A DNA stretch of 64,000 nt from RGIG3009 sp045596745 (lineage in GTDB: Bacteria; Bacillota; Clostridia; Oscillospirales; Acutalibacteraceae), in NCBI GenBank assembly GCA_045596745.1, contig JAZODA010000051.1:4567-68566 (forward strand), in the 5' to 3' direction. Positions 57,503 to 64,000 of the stretch are shown here, in pieces (within the stretch, counting starts at the first letter, position 1; each line of letters begins with the position of its first letter). The position numbers were made by a program, and so were the translations under genes. The notes under the pieces are model-generated. The model ran no database searches and was not told the DNA's origin. It was given only the letters and a program-made list of their open reading frames with translations.

Positions 57503-58432
57503 TTATTTGCTTTGCGATTTTTCCAGCCGTCGTTGTGCGATGTAGTTAACACCGATACCGCCGACGAGAATCATAACCATACCAACGTAGTGATACCAGA
57601 AAAGCGTTTCATCGTTGACAATCACACCGAGGAAAATCGAGGTGATAGTGCTGATACCGCCGAGTGCGGAGATGGAGGACGCCTGAATACGCGAGAGTGC
57701 GTAGTTGTTCATAAGGGTGGCGATGATGGAGGAGAGGATGCTGAGAAACAGGAAGCCGAGCAGGTTTTCCCATTTAAGCAGCGGGTCGAAGTAGGTGGTA
57801 ATCGTGCCGGCGGACAGATGGCGTGTCACATTGATGCCGTTGAACACCAACGCACCGACCATTGTCATAAAAAAGGTGATTTCTGCCGAGGTGAACTTCG
57901 ACGAGGATTTGCGGGAGCAAATCATAAAGAGTGCGCCCGAAGCATATGCCAACGCGAGGAACACGATACCCCATACGCTGTTGGATTGATTGCTGTCGTT
58001 GCCTGTCAGCACCGTAACGAGAATCACGCCCGAAATGCTGAGCATAAGCAGCAGTTTTTGCATGGTCGAGGTGCGTTCGTGCAGAAAAATGGTTTCACAC
58101 AGGATAATGACTACGGGTAACAAAGCGGACATAATACCGGCGAGCGATGTAGTGGTTTGCCCGACGCCGATGGTCTCGAACAGGAAGTAAAAGACCGGTT
58201 CAAAGATGGCGGTGGCAGCGAGGATTTTCAAGGGTTTGCCGCGGAAGTTTACGTGGATAACACCGGTAGCCGCCAGCAGCAGAAACGCAATGGCGCTGAT
58301 GAGAAAACGAAGTGCCAGCACATCCATAACCGACGTACTTTTCAGCAGCGCGCCGGTAAAGAGAATGGACGAGCCGTATATCATTGCTTTGCAAACTGTC
58401 ATAATATAAGCGAGTGAGTTTTGAACTTTCAC
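57503..58432 (-). CDS. EamA/DMT superfamily transporter
   Basis: A 309-residue membrane protein with ten predicted helices in two EamA repeats, typical of drug/metabolite exporters (RhaT/YdcZ type). Segments such as VLALRFLISAIAFLLLAATG and VGQTTTSLAGIMSALLPVVIIL show the pattern. Substrate not predictable. The GTG at 58432 follows AAGGAGGTG; the frame extends 40 codons upstream but overlaps its own promoter. Confidence 0.85.
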   Translation of the reverse strand: MKVQNSLAYIMTVCKAMIYGSSILFTGALLKSTSVMDVLALRFLISAIAFLLLAATGVIHVNFRGKPLKILAATAIFEPVFYFLFETIGVGQTTTSLAGIMSALLPVVIILCETIFLHERTSTMQKLLLMLSISGVILVTVLTGNDSNQSNSVWGIVFLALAYASGALFMICSRKSSSKFTSAEITFFMTMVGALVFNGINVTRHLSAGTITTYFDPLLKWENLLGFLFLSILSSIIATLMNNYALSRIQASSISALGGISTITSIFLGVIVNDETLFWYHYVGMVMILVGGIGVNYIAQRRLEKSQSK

Positions 58433-58464
58433 AACCGCACCTCCTTGTAAAAGCAACAAGAAAA

Positions 58465-58492
58465 AGTATAGCACACCGTTGGCGAAAAGCAA
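58465..58492 (-). promoter_or_regulatory. promoter of the EamA gene
   Basis: On the minus strand TTGCTT (58487-58492) and TATACT (58465-58470), spacer 16, with TG one base before the -10. Confidence 0.65.
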
Positions 58493-58511
58493 GACTTTTG
58501 TTGAGAAACGC

Positions 58512-58540
58512 TTGACAGTGATAGGGAAGGACGATACAAT
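58512..58540 (+). promoter_or_regulatory. promoter of the esterase gene
   Basis: TTGACA (58512-58517) and TACAAT (58535-58540), spacer 17. A second TTGACA lies at 58543-58548. Confidence 0.8.
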
Positions 58541-58590
58541 ATTGACAGACAAAATATATGCCGCGGAAAGCGGCAGGAAGAGGAATGACT

Positions 58591-59685
58591 ATGCCTCAGT
58601 ATCCCGAAATTCTGAAAAATTTAAACGGTGAAGAGGTTACCACCAAAGAGCAGTGGGAGAGCCGCCGCGGTGAAATTCTGGATTTGTTCCAGGATCACGT
58701 TTACGGTCGTCGCGCTTGTGAAAAGCCTGAGGGACTGCATTTCAGCCTTGGCTATCAGCGTCAAAACTACAAGGGACACCGTATGATGTATAAGCAGCTG
58801 TGGGCGAAATTCCCCGGTTACGCTTTCCGAATTAACGCATTCATTCCGTATTCCGACAAGCCGGTTCCCGCGTTTGTTTACAATATGCACGACTTCCAGA
58901 TGGAAGCCTCCTGCATTGTGAGTGATCTTAACACGCCCTATGTGCCGATTCTGGATATTGTCGGTCGTGGCTATGCGGTCTTTGTTACGTATAACAGCGA
59001 TATTTACCCCGACCTGGAAGCACAGGCGAATTACGACTGTGGTATTTTCAGCAATCTTGGCCCGAAGCCCTCGGAGCGTAAAGGGAACGATTGGGCGTCG
59101 ATTGCGGCGTGGTCGTGGGCAATGTCCCGTGTTATGGACTATATCGAAACCGATCCCACCATCGACAGCAGCCGTGTAGCGACCATCGGTCACTCTCGCG
59201 GCGGCAAGACGGCGCTGTGGGCAGGTGCTATGGATTCTCGCTTTTCGATGGCGTTTTCCAACAACTCCGGTTGTATGGGCGCTGCGGTGCTTCGCGGCAA
59301 GCAGGGCGAACACATCAAGGACATTCTCGTGACCGACTGGTTCTGCGGAAACTTCTCGCAGTACAAGGATAATGAAGAGGCTCTGCCCGTTGACCAGCAT
59401 ATGCTGATTGCGGCTATGGCGCCCCGTCCGGTGTACGTCGCCAGCAGTTCGCAGGATTTGTGGGCCGATCCGTCGCACGAGCGGTTGGGTTGCCGCATGG
59501 CGAGCGAGGTGTACGAAAAGATTTATGGTATGACCGGCGTCGTGCTTCCGGAAGAGGAAGAGGTCAAGGTTAACACGCCGTATCAGGACGGTAATATCGG
59601 TTATCACGTCAAGACAGGCCCGCACGGCATTACGCCGGTGGACTGGAACTTCTATATGGATTTCCGCGACAAGAAAAACGTATAA
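58591..59685 (+). CDS. alpha/beta hydrolase, CE15-like esterase
   Basis: A 364-residue hydrolase. The nucleophile elbow is ATIGHSRGGKTALWA, and the later blocks NNSGCMGAAV, TDWFCGNFSQY, LPVDQHMLIAAMAPRPVYVAS and DPSHERLGC resemble carbohydrate esterase family 15 (glucuronoyl esterases) and related acetyl-xylan esterases. No signal peptide is visible, so it would act inside the cell on imported sugars or oligosaccharides. The ATG at 58591 was preferred over one at 58585 since AGAGG is correctly spaced only for it. Substrate is uncertain. Confidence 0.75.
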   Translation: MPQYPEILKNLNGEEVTTKEQWESRRGEILDLFQDHVYGRRACEKPEGLHFSLGYQRQNYKGHRMMYKQLWAKFPGYAFRINAFIPYSDKPVPAFVYNMHDFQMEASCIVSDLNTPYVPILDIVGRGYAVFVTYNSDIYPDLEAQANYDCGIFSNLGPKPSERKGNDWASIAAWSWAMSRVMDYIETDPTIDSSRVATIGHSRGGKTALWAGAMDSRFSMAFSNNSGCMGAAVLRGKQGEHIKDILVTDWFCGNFSQYKDNEEALPVDQHMLIAAMAPRPVYVASSSQDLWADPSHERLGCRMASEVYEKIYGMTGVVLPEEEEVKVNTPYQDGNIGYHVKTGPHGITPVDWNFYMDFRDKKNV

Positions 59686-59694
59686 GGCAAACGA

Positions 59695-59731
59695 AAACCG
59701 CCACCGAGGAATCTCGGTGGCGGTTTGTTTT
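59695..59731. terminator. bidirectional terminator between esterase and ABC genes
   Basis: AAACCGCCACCGAG (59695-59708) pairs with CTCGGTGGCGGTTT (59713-59726). Confidence 0.92.
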
Positions 59732-60516
59732 TACGGATTGGCAACGCGTGCGAGGAACGCTTTGGTGCGTTCGTGCTGAGGATTGACCAGCACATCCTCG
59801 GGCGCACCGTGCTCGACGATGTAGCCGTCGTCCATAAAGATAACGTAATCGGATACTTCGCGGGCAAATTGCATTTCGTGCGTTACGATGACCATTGTCA
59901 TCTTCTTATCCGCCAGTTGACGGATAACACGAAGGATTTCACCGGTCAGCTCGGGGTCGAGTGCCGAAGTCGGTTCGTCGAAGAACAGAATCTCCGGGTC
60001 GAGCGCCAACGCGCGAGCGATAGCTACACGCTGCTGCTGACCGCCGGATAACTGGCACGGATAGAAATCACACTTGGCAGACAAGCCGACCTGGTCGAGC
60101 AAATCGCGACCGCGAGCTTCAATCTCTGCCAGAATCTCTTTGTGATTGGCCTTGTAGTCCGGGCGTTCCTTCGCCTGCAGGCGAGGGGCGAGACAGACAT
60201 TTTCCAGAGCCGTATACTGCGGGAACAGGTTGAAGTTCTGGAACACGAGACCAAAGTGCAGACGGTTTTCACGAATTTGTGCATCGGTGAGAACCGCTTT
60301 GTTCGCACTGTCGAAAATCACCTTATCCGCAACGCGGATAGTGCCGCAATCAGCCGTTTCCAGAAAGTTGAGGCAACGAAGCAGCGTGGTTTTTCCGCTA
60401 CCGGAGGAACCGATGATGGAAAGCACCTGTCCCTTTTCCAGCGAAAAGCTGATTCCTTTGAGAACGTCGGTTTTACCGAAGCTCTTTTGGATGTCATTTA
60501 CTTCTAATACTGCCAT
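59731..60516 (-). CDS. polar amino acid ABC transporter, ATP-binding protein
   Basis: A 261-residue ATPase of the GlnQ/HisP type. Walker A IGSSGSGKTTLLRCLN, Q-loop GLVFQNFNLFPQ, signature LSGGQQQRVAIARAL, Walker B ILFFDEPTSALDPE, H-loop VTHEMQFA. The ATG at 60516 follows AGGAG. It is last in a substrate-binding protein, permease, ATPase order on the minus strand. Confidence 0.95.
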   Translation of the reverse strand: MAVLEVNDIQKSFGKTDVLKGISFSLEKGQVLSIIGSSGSGKTTLLRCLNFLETADCGTIRVADKVIFDSANKAVLTDAQIRENRLHFGLVFQNFNLFPQYTALENVCLAPRLQAKERPDYKANHKEILAEIEARGRDLLDQVGLSAKCDFYPCQLSGGQQQRVAIARALALDPEILFFDEPTSALDPELTGEILRVIRQLADKKMTMVIVTHEMQFAREVSDYVIFMDDGYIVEHGAPEDVLVNPQHERTKAFLARVANP

Positions 60517-60518
60517 AC

Positions 60519-61214
60519 TTAACTCCTGAAATAATCGAGTTTCTTTTCGATGCGACCGAGCACGATGGTCAGGATACCGACAAACAGGAGATAGAACACG
60601 CCGGTATAGAACAGCGGCCAAATCATCGCTTTTGTGGCTGCGAGCTCTTTTGCATTTTTGATAATCTCGCAAACCATAATACAGTTAGCCAGTGCGGTAT
60701 CCTTAATCAAGGTGATAATCTCATTGGACATCGGGGGAACAATGCGCTTGACGACCTGCTTGAGGACAACCTTGCGGAAGACCTGCGATTTGGTCATACC
60801 CAGCACATAGCCCGCCTCGTACTGACCGCGGGGGATGCTTTCGATACCGCCGCGGTAAATCTCCGAAAAGTAACAGGCGTAGTTGATGATGAACGCGATC
60901 ATAACCGCTACCATACGACCCGCATCGGAAATGCCGTAATTGATAAACATATACCGGTCAACCGTGCTGAAGATAGGTGTATCAAACAGCAGGCCGGGCA
61001 CATAGTAGATGATGAAGATCTGCAGCATCAGCGGCACACCGCGTACGATCCAGACCACGATTTTTGACACTGCCTGAAGCGGCTTCCACTTGCTCATCGA
61101 GCAAAAGGCGATAGGAAGACCAAGCGGTGCACCGCAAAGCAGTGTCACCGCAAAGATCAACAACGATACCGTAAAGCCGTCAAGCAGGAATTGAGTTACT
61201 TCCCAAAAAGACAT
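60519..61214 (-). CDS. polar amino acid ABC transporter, permease
   Basis: A 231-residue membrane protein with about five helices. The block YFSEIYRGGIESIPRGQYEAGYVLGMT carries the EAA-like loop that contacts the ATPase, and the family opening (LLDGFTVSLLIFAVTLL) is typical of HisM/GlnP permeases. One permease gene only, so the transporter is probably a homodimer in the membrane. Confidence 0.95.
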   Translation of the reverse strand: MSFWEVTQFLLDGFTVSLLIFAVTLLCGAPLGLPIAFCSMSKWKPLQAVSKIVVWIVRGVPLMLQIFIIYYVPGLLFDTPIFSTVDRYMFINYGISDAGRMVAVMIAFIINYACYFSEIYRGGIESIPRGQYEAGYVLGMTKSQVFRKVVLKQVVKRIVPPMSNEIITLIKDTALANCIMVCEIIKNAKELAATKAMIWPLFYTGVFYLLFVGILTIVLGRIEKKLDYFRS

Positions 61215-61234
61215 AAACTACTCTCCAGTGACGA

Positions 61235-62029
61235 TTACTTTTTCTGGTCTGCGAAATCCGTGATAGCAGGGTTCTCCACGCCGTACTTCTTAGCCAGCTT
61301 GGTGATGGTGCCGTCAGCGGCCAGCTTCTCGAGCTGCTCGTTTACCTTAGCGGTCAGTTCGCTGCCCTTCTTGAAGCCGATAGCATAGTACTCGACATCG
61401 CTGGACAGGTCTTCGATAACCATCAGATCGGCGTAGTCGCCCTTGCCGACATAGCTCTTAGCCAGCTGAGCGTCAACAACAGCGAAATCAGCGGTAGCAG
61501 CCTTAATCTCGGTCAGGCAGTCGGTCTGCTTCAGGAAGCCCTTGAAGCTGGTGCCTTCGAACTCCTTGGCATAGGTTTCACCGGCGGAGCCGCTCTCGGC
61601 AACGCCCATCTTGCCGTTCAGATCGGCAGCGGTGGCGATACCGGAAGACTTCTTAACAACGACAACCTGACGGTTCTCCATGTAGTTGTAGGAGAAGTCG
61701 ACCTTCTCAGAACGCTGCACGCCGTCATCATCAGCGGTGTTAGCGGTAAAGCCGTTCCACACGCAGTCGATGGTACCCGAATCCAAATCGGTGTACTTCT
61801 GAGACCACTCGATTTCCTGGAAGATAACCTTGTAGCCCAGGTTGCCGAACACAGCCTCGGCCAGCTCGGTGTCAAAACCAACCAGCTTACCGTTGCTATC
61901 GAGATAGTTCATCGGCTCATAGATGGTGTAACCGACAACGATGGTTTCCTGCTCTTCGGTTTTTTTGCAGCCTGCGAAGCAGGTGAGTGCCAGCACAACG
62001 ACCAGCAGCATGACGAGAAAACGTTTCAT
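61235..62029 (-). CDS. polar amino acid ABC transporter, substrate-binding lipoprotein
   Basis: A 264-residue family 3 solute-binding protein. It has a lipoprotein signal (LVMLLVVVLALTCFAGC) with the lipid-modified cysteine at residue 21, then VVGYTIYEPMNYLDSNGKLVGFDTELAEAV, the ligand-binding start, and AKKYGVENPAI near the end. The ligand is probably a polar amino acid; the exact one cannot be read. Codon use points to strong expression. Confidence 0.95.
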   Translation of the reverse strand: MKRFLVMLLVVVLALTCFAGCKKTEEQETIVVGYTIYEPMNYLDSNGKLVGFDTELAEAVFGNLGYKVIFQEIEWSQKYTDLDSGTIDCVWNGFTANTADDDGVQRSEKVDFSYNYMENRQVVVVKKSSGIATAADLNGKMGVAESGSAGETYAKEFEGTSFKGFLKQTDCLTEIKAATADFAVVDAQLAKSYVGKGDYADLMVIEDLSSDVEYYAIGFKKGSELTAKVNEQLEKLAADGTITKLAKKYGVENPAITDFADQKK

Positions 62030-62073
62030 AATAAATATCCTCCTCTGTTGTACAGAAAATTTAGGGTATTGTC

Positions 62074-62102
62074 ATTATACACTACCGCATTAGCAAAGTA
62101 AA
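62074..62102 (-). promoter_or_regulatory. promoter of the amino acid transporter operon
   Basis: On the minus strand TTTACT (62097-62102) and TATAAT (62074-62079), spacer 17. Confidence 0.7.
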
Positions 62103-62228
62103 GTGCAAAATTGAAAAAAGCACAAAAATTTTTCAAAAAGGAAATAGGAGGCGGTTGATACCTCCCGTTTTGTGGAGAAGGGGAGGCGGGATGGTGAAGA
62201 TGTTGCCGATGCAAAAAGCAACCGGCAC

Positions 62229-62257
62229 TTGACATTCGGATGTTTTGTCGCTATTCT
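62229..62257 (+). promoter_or_regulatory. promoter of the flippase gene
   Basis: TTGACA (62229-62234) and TATTCT (62252-62257), spacer 17; the start codon follows 35 bases later. Confidence 0.6.
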
Positions 62258-62291
62258 ATTATAGGTATGTATATAGAAAGGGGAGAAGAAT

Positions 62292-63686
62292 ATGGATAAG
62301 TACAAACGGTTGGCTTCCAATACGTTGATTTTTGCCATTGGTACGTTCAGTTCCAAGTTCCTCTCGTTCTTTCTCACGCGCTTATATACCGAATTTCTTT
62401 CCGTCGATCAATTCGGCGTTACCGATCTGATTCAGCAAAGCGGCAATCTGTTGCTGCCGCTCGTCACACTGGGTATTACCAATGCCGTTGTGCGTTTCGG
62501 ATTGGAAAAGGGCGTTAAGAAGCAGGATGTCTTTACCACCGGCGCGTTATCGCTCTTTGCCGGAATGATACTGCTTCTTCTTGTCAGTCCGTTCCTCGGT
62601 ATGGTGGATATCCTCTCCGACCACGTGTGGCTGCTGTGCCTGTTCGTGTTTATGTCGTCGCTGCGTTCGCTTTGCGCGCAGTTCGTCCGTTCGCAAAGTC
62701 GGGTTAAGCTGTTTGCCGTCGATGGTATTTTAAGCACCGCAACAACCATCGTGTTTAACGTCATCTTCCTTGTCATCCTGAAGGACACGGCGTTCGGCGG
62801 CGTGTTTGGCTTCATCTTCTCGATTATCTGGTCAGATGCGTTGTCGGTGGTGTTCCTGTTCACGGTCGCCAAGCTGCATCGCTATCTGAGTTTCCGCGGT
62901 ATTGATTTCAAGCAATCCCGCGCTATGCTGAAGTACGCGATACCGCTGATTCCCAACACGATTCTATGGTGGATTACCAATGTTTCTGACCGCTATATTG
63001 TAGCGGATGTGTGCGGCGAGGGTGCCAACGGTATGTACGCGGCGGCGTATAAGATTCCGTCGTTGATTATGCTGGTATCCGGTATCTTTATGGATGCCTG
63101 GCAGATATCCGCGTTTACGGAGCAGGAGGGACGCGACCGCTTCTACAGCAAGGTGATGTCCACCTACAGTTCGCTTCTGTTTGTGATGGCCTCCGGTGTG
63201 ATTCTGTGTACACGGATTGTGCCGCACGTTTTATTTGCTGAGGAGTATTACGAAGCGTGGCGATATATTCCGCTTCTGGTTATCGCGATGGTCTTCACCT
63301 GTATGGTCAATTTCTTGGGCAGTATATATATGGTAGAAAAGAAGAGCGTGCGTTCGCTCATCACGGCGGCGATCAGCGCTGTCGTTAACATCGTGCTGAA
63401 TCTGCTTTGGATTCCGCGGTACGGTGTCAACGGTGCCGCTGCCGCAACGCTGGTTTGCTACCTGCTTGTATTTGCCATTCGTTTGTGGGATACCCGGCGG
63501 TACATCCGTATCCGGTGGAATTATACACGTCTGATTGCTTGCTCCGTTATCCTGCTTGTGCAGACGGTTCTCCTGCTCTGGGAAGTGCCGCTGTGGCCGC
63601 TGTGGGAGGTCTTGCTGTTCGGCGTGGTAGCGCTGCTTTGCGGCAAGGGCGTACTCGAAAGTGTGAAGCGATTAATTCGTCGATAA
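62292..63686 (+). CDS. polysaccharide flippase (MVF/Wzx-like)
   Basis: A 464-residue membrane protein with about 12-14 helices of the MOP superfamily. LIFAIGTFSSKFLSFFLTRLY and FGVTDLIQQSGNLLLPLVTLGI at the start, and ALWLIPRYGVNGAA-like repeats near residue 380 (WIPRYGVNGAAAATLV), fit oligosaccharide or lipid-linked sugar flippases. No glycosyltransferases are next to it in the window. AAAGGGGAGAAG precedes the ATG. It is the last gene before the rRNA operon. Confidence 0.88.
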   Translation: MDKYKRLASNTLIFAIGTFSSKFLSFFLTRLYTEFLSVDQFGVTDLIQQSGNLLLPLVTLGITNAVVRFGLEKGVKKQDVFTTGALSLFAGMILLLLVSPFLGMVDILSDHVWLLCLFVFMSSLRSLCAQFVRSQSRVKLFAVDGILSTATTIVFNVIFLVILKDTAFGGVFGFIFSIIWSDALSVVFLFTVAKLHRYLSFRGIDFKQSRAMLKYAIPLIPNTILWWITNVSDRYIVADVCGEGANGMYAAAYKIPSLIMLVSGIFMDAWQISAFTEQEGRDRFYSKVMSTYSSLLFVMASGVILCTRIVPHVLFAEEYYEAWRYIPLLVIAMVFTCMVNFLGSIYMVEKKSVRSLITAAISAVVNIVLNLLWIPRYGVNGAAAATLVCYLLVFAIRLWDTRRYIRIRWNYTRLIACSVILLVQTVLLLWEVPLWPLWEVLLFGVVALLCGKGVLESVKRLIRR

Positions 63687-63713
63687 TTTTTTTGAAAAAA
63701 TGCAAAAAAAGTG

Positions 63714-63742
63714 TTGACAAACGCTTTGCGTGGTGGTATCCT
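63714..63742 (+). promoter_or_regulatory. ribosomal RNA promoter with UP-like element
   Basis: TTGACA (63714-63719) and TATCCT (63737-63742), spacer 17, with TG one base before the -10. An A/T tract (63688-63710) directly upstream has the look of an UP element. Confidence 0.8.
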
Positions 63743-63752
63743 GTTAACACTG

Positions 63753-63950
63753 CCCCCTAAACGGGGGACAGTAAGGGACCTTGAAAATTAAACAATGCAA
63801 AGAGCAGAAATTAACTACCCGTTAATTTACACGGAAGAAGAAATCCGGGCGATCGAAAGAGATTGCCAAACAGAGAACGCGCAAGCGTAAGAAGAGCTAA
63901 GACGCTCTGGGGAATGATGGGACCCGACCGAGAGGTCGGTTCACATACAA
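63753..63950 (+). other. rRNA operon leader region
   Basis: Leader RNA before 16S. It contains CCCCC/GGGGG (63753-63767), a CTTGAAAATTAAAC stretch like the box A region of Firmicutes rRNA leaders, AGAGC/GCTCT (63893-63908) and CCGACC-GAGA-GGTCGG (63924-63939), a GNRA-capped hairpin near the 16S 5' end. The last may be part of the processing stalk. Confidence 0.6.
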
Positions 63951-63951
63951 T

Positions 63952-64000
63952 TTACTAGAGAGTTTGATCCTGGCTCAGGACGAACGCTGGCGGCGTGCCT
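63952..64000 (+). rRNA. 16S ribosomal RNA, 5' end only
   Basis: AGAGTTTGATCCTGGCTCAG, the universal 27F site, starts at 63959 (E. coli position 8), followed by GACGAACGCTGGCGGCGTGC, typical of Firmicutes. The mature 5' end is estimated at about 63952. The rest lies outside the window. Confidence 0.95.

Noticed and set aside
1..64000. tRNA genes, CRISPR arrays, insertion sequences, prophage
   Set aside because: No cloverleaf with a TTCGA arm, no regularly spaced repeats, no transposase, integrase or phage genes were seen on either strand.

Overview
This 64 kb window reads as chromosome of a spore-forming, anaerobic Clostridia bacterium, probably Oscillospirales (Ruminococcaceae-like), with moderate to high GC. 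The evidence is an ispH-rpsA fused gene, spoIVA, a SpoIVFA/SpoIVFB-like pair, a SpoIIM-like gene, clostridial household families (DUF5685 next to a J-domain protein, TIGR03960/TIGR03936, TIGR04086, DUF1540, DUF624, RpiR), and housekeeping promoters close to TTGACA-17-TATAAT. The window opens inside ackA and closes 49 bases into a 16S rRNA gene. Nearly all of it is dense, ordinary core genome. No gene-free stretch exceeds 300 bases; the longest (about 230-265 bases, at 10359-10619, 52845-53078, 62030-62291 and 63687-63951) hold terminators, promoters or the rRNA leader. I saw no tRNA, CRISPR array, insertion sequence or prophage.

Layout. 1-3.7 kb: acetate kinase end, a small DUF378 membrane protein, DUF5685 plus J-domain protein, a membrane protein. 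3.7-10.4 kb: RpiR regulator, FAD enzyme, cmk, plsC, ispH-rpsA, rpiB, LUD protein, tightly packed. 10.5-16 kb: murA, WalJ-like hydrolase, rlmH, zapA, U32 peptidase family, DUF2493. 16-19 kb: sporulation block spoIVA, M23 protein, M50 protease behind a sigma-E-type promoter. 19-25 kb: two radical-SAM-associated proteins, rplS with a structured leader, two signal peptidases, ylqF, rnhB, yraN. 25-28 kb: dipeptidase, thrC, phosphoesterase. 28-35 kb: protein quality control (tig, clpP, clpX, lon, engB), then a 55-residue peptide and a DUF1540 protein. 35-38 kb (minus): asd-dapA-dapB, towards lysine, diaminopimelate and dipicolinate. 38-43 kb: queA-tgt (queuosine), yajC, TIGR04086, SpoIIM-like, DUF624. 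43-47.5 kb: glnS and gltX (minus), trpS (plus). 47.5-48.7 kb: small XRE-regulated divergon. 48.7-52.9 kb (minus): recG, fakA-like, Asp23 family. 53-56.4 kb: an orphan peptide-modification/export-like operon (HPr-kinase-like, PqqD-like, S26-like peptidase, ABC exporter). 56.5-63.7 kb: DegV, EamA transporter, alpha/beta esterase, polar amino acid ABC importer, flippase; then the rRNA promoter and leader.

The most interesting parts are: the PqqD-containing operon with no peptide precursor beside it, together with a separate 55-residue peptide (34799-34966) whose start carries a Tyr-x-x-Pro-x-Phe motif like the leaders read by PqqD-type domains; a promoter-like element and a strong ribosome binding site buried inside ispH, in frame with the S1 part of the fused gene; a palindrome-flanked XRE divergon; sporulation-sigma-type promoters in front of spoIVA and the SpoIIM-like gene; and an rplS leader with two copies of a sequence that could compete for one partner. 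All functional statements rest on reading the translated sequences and known families; no database search was run.
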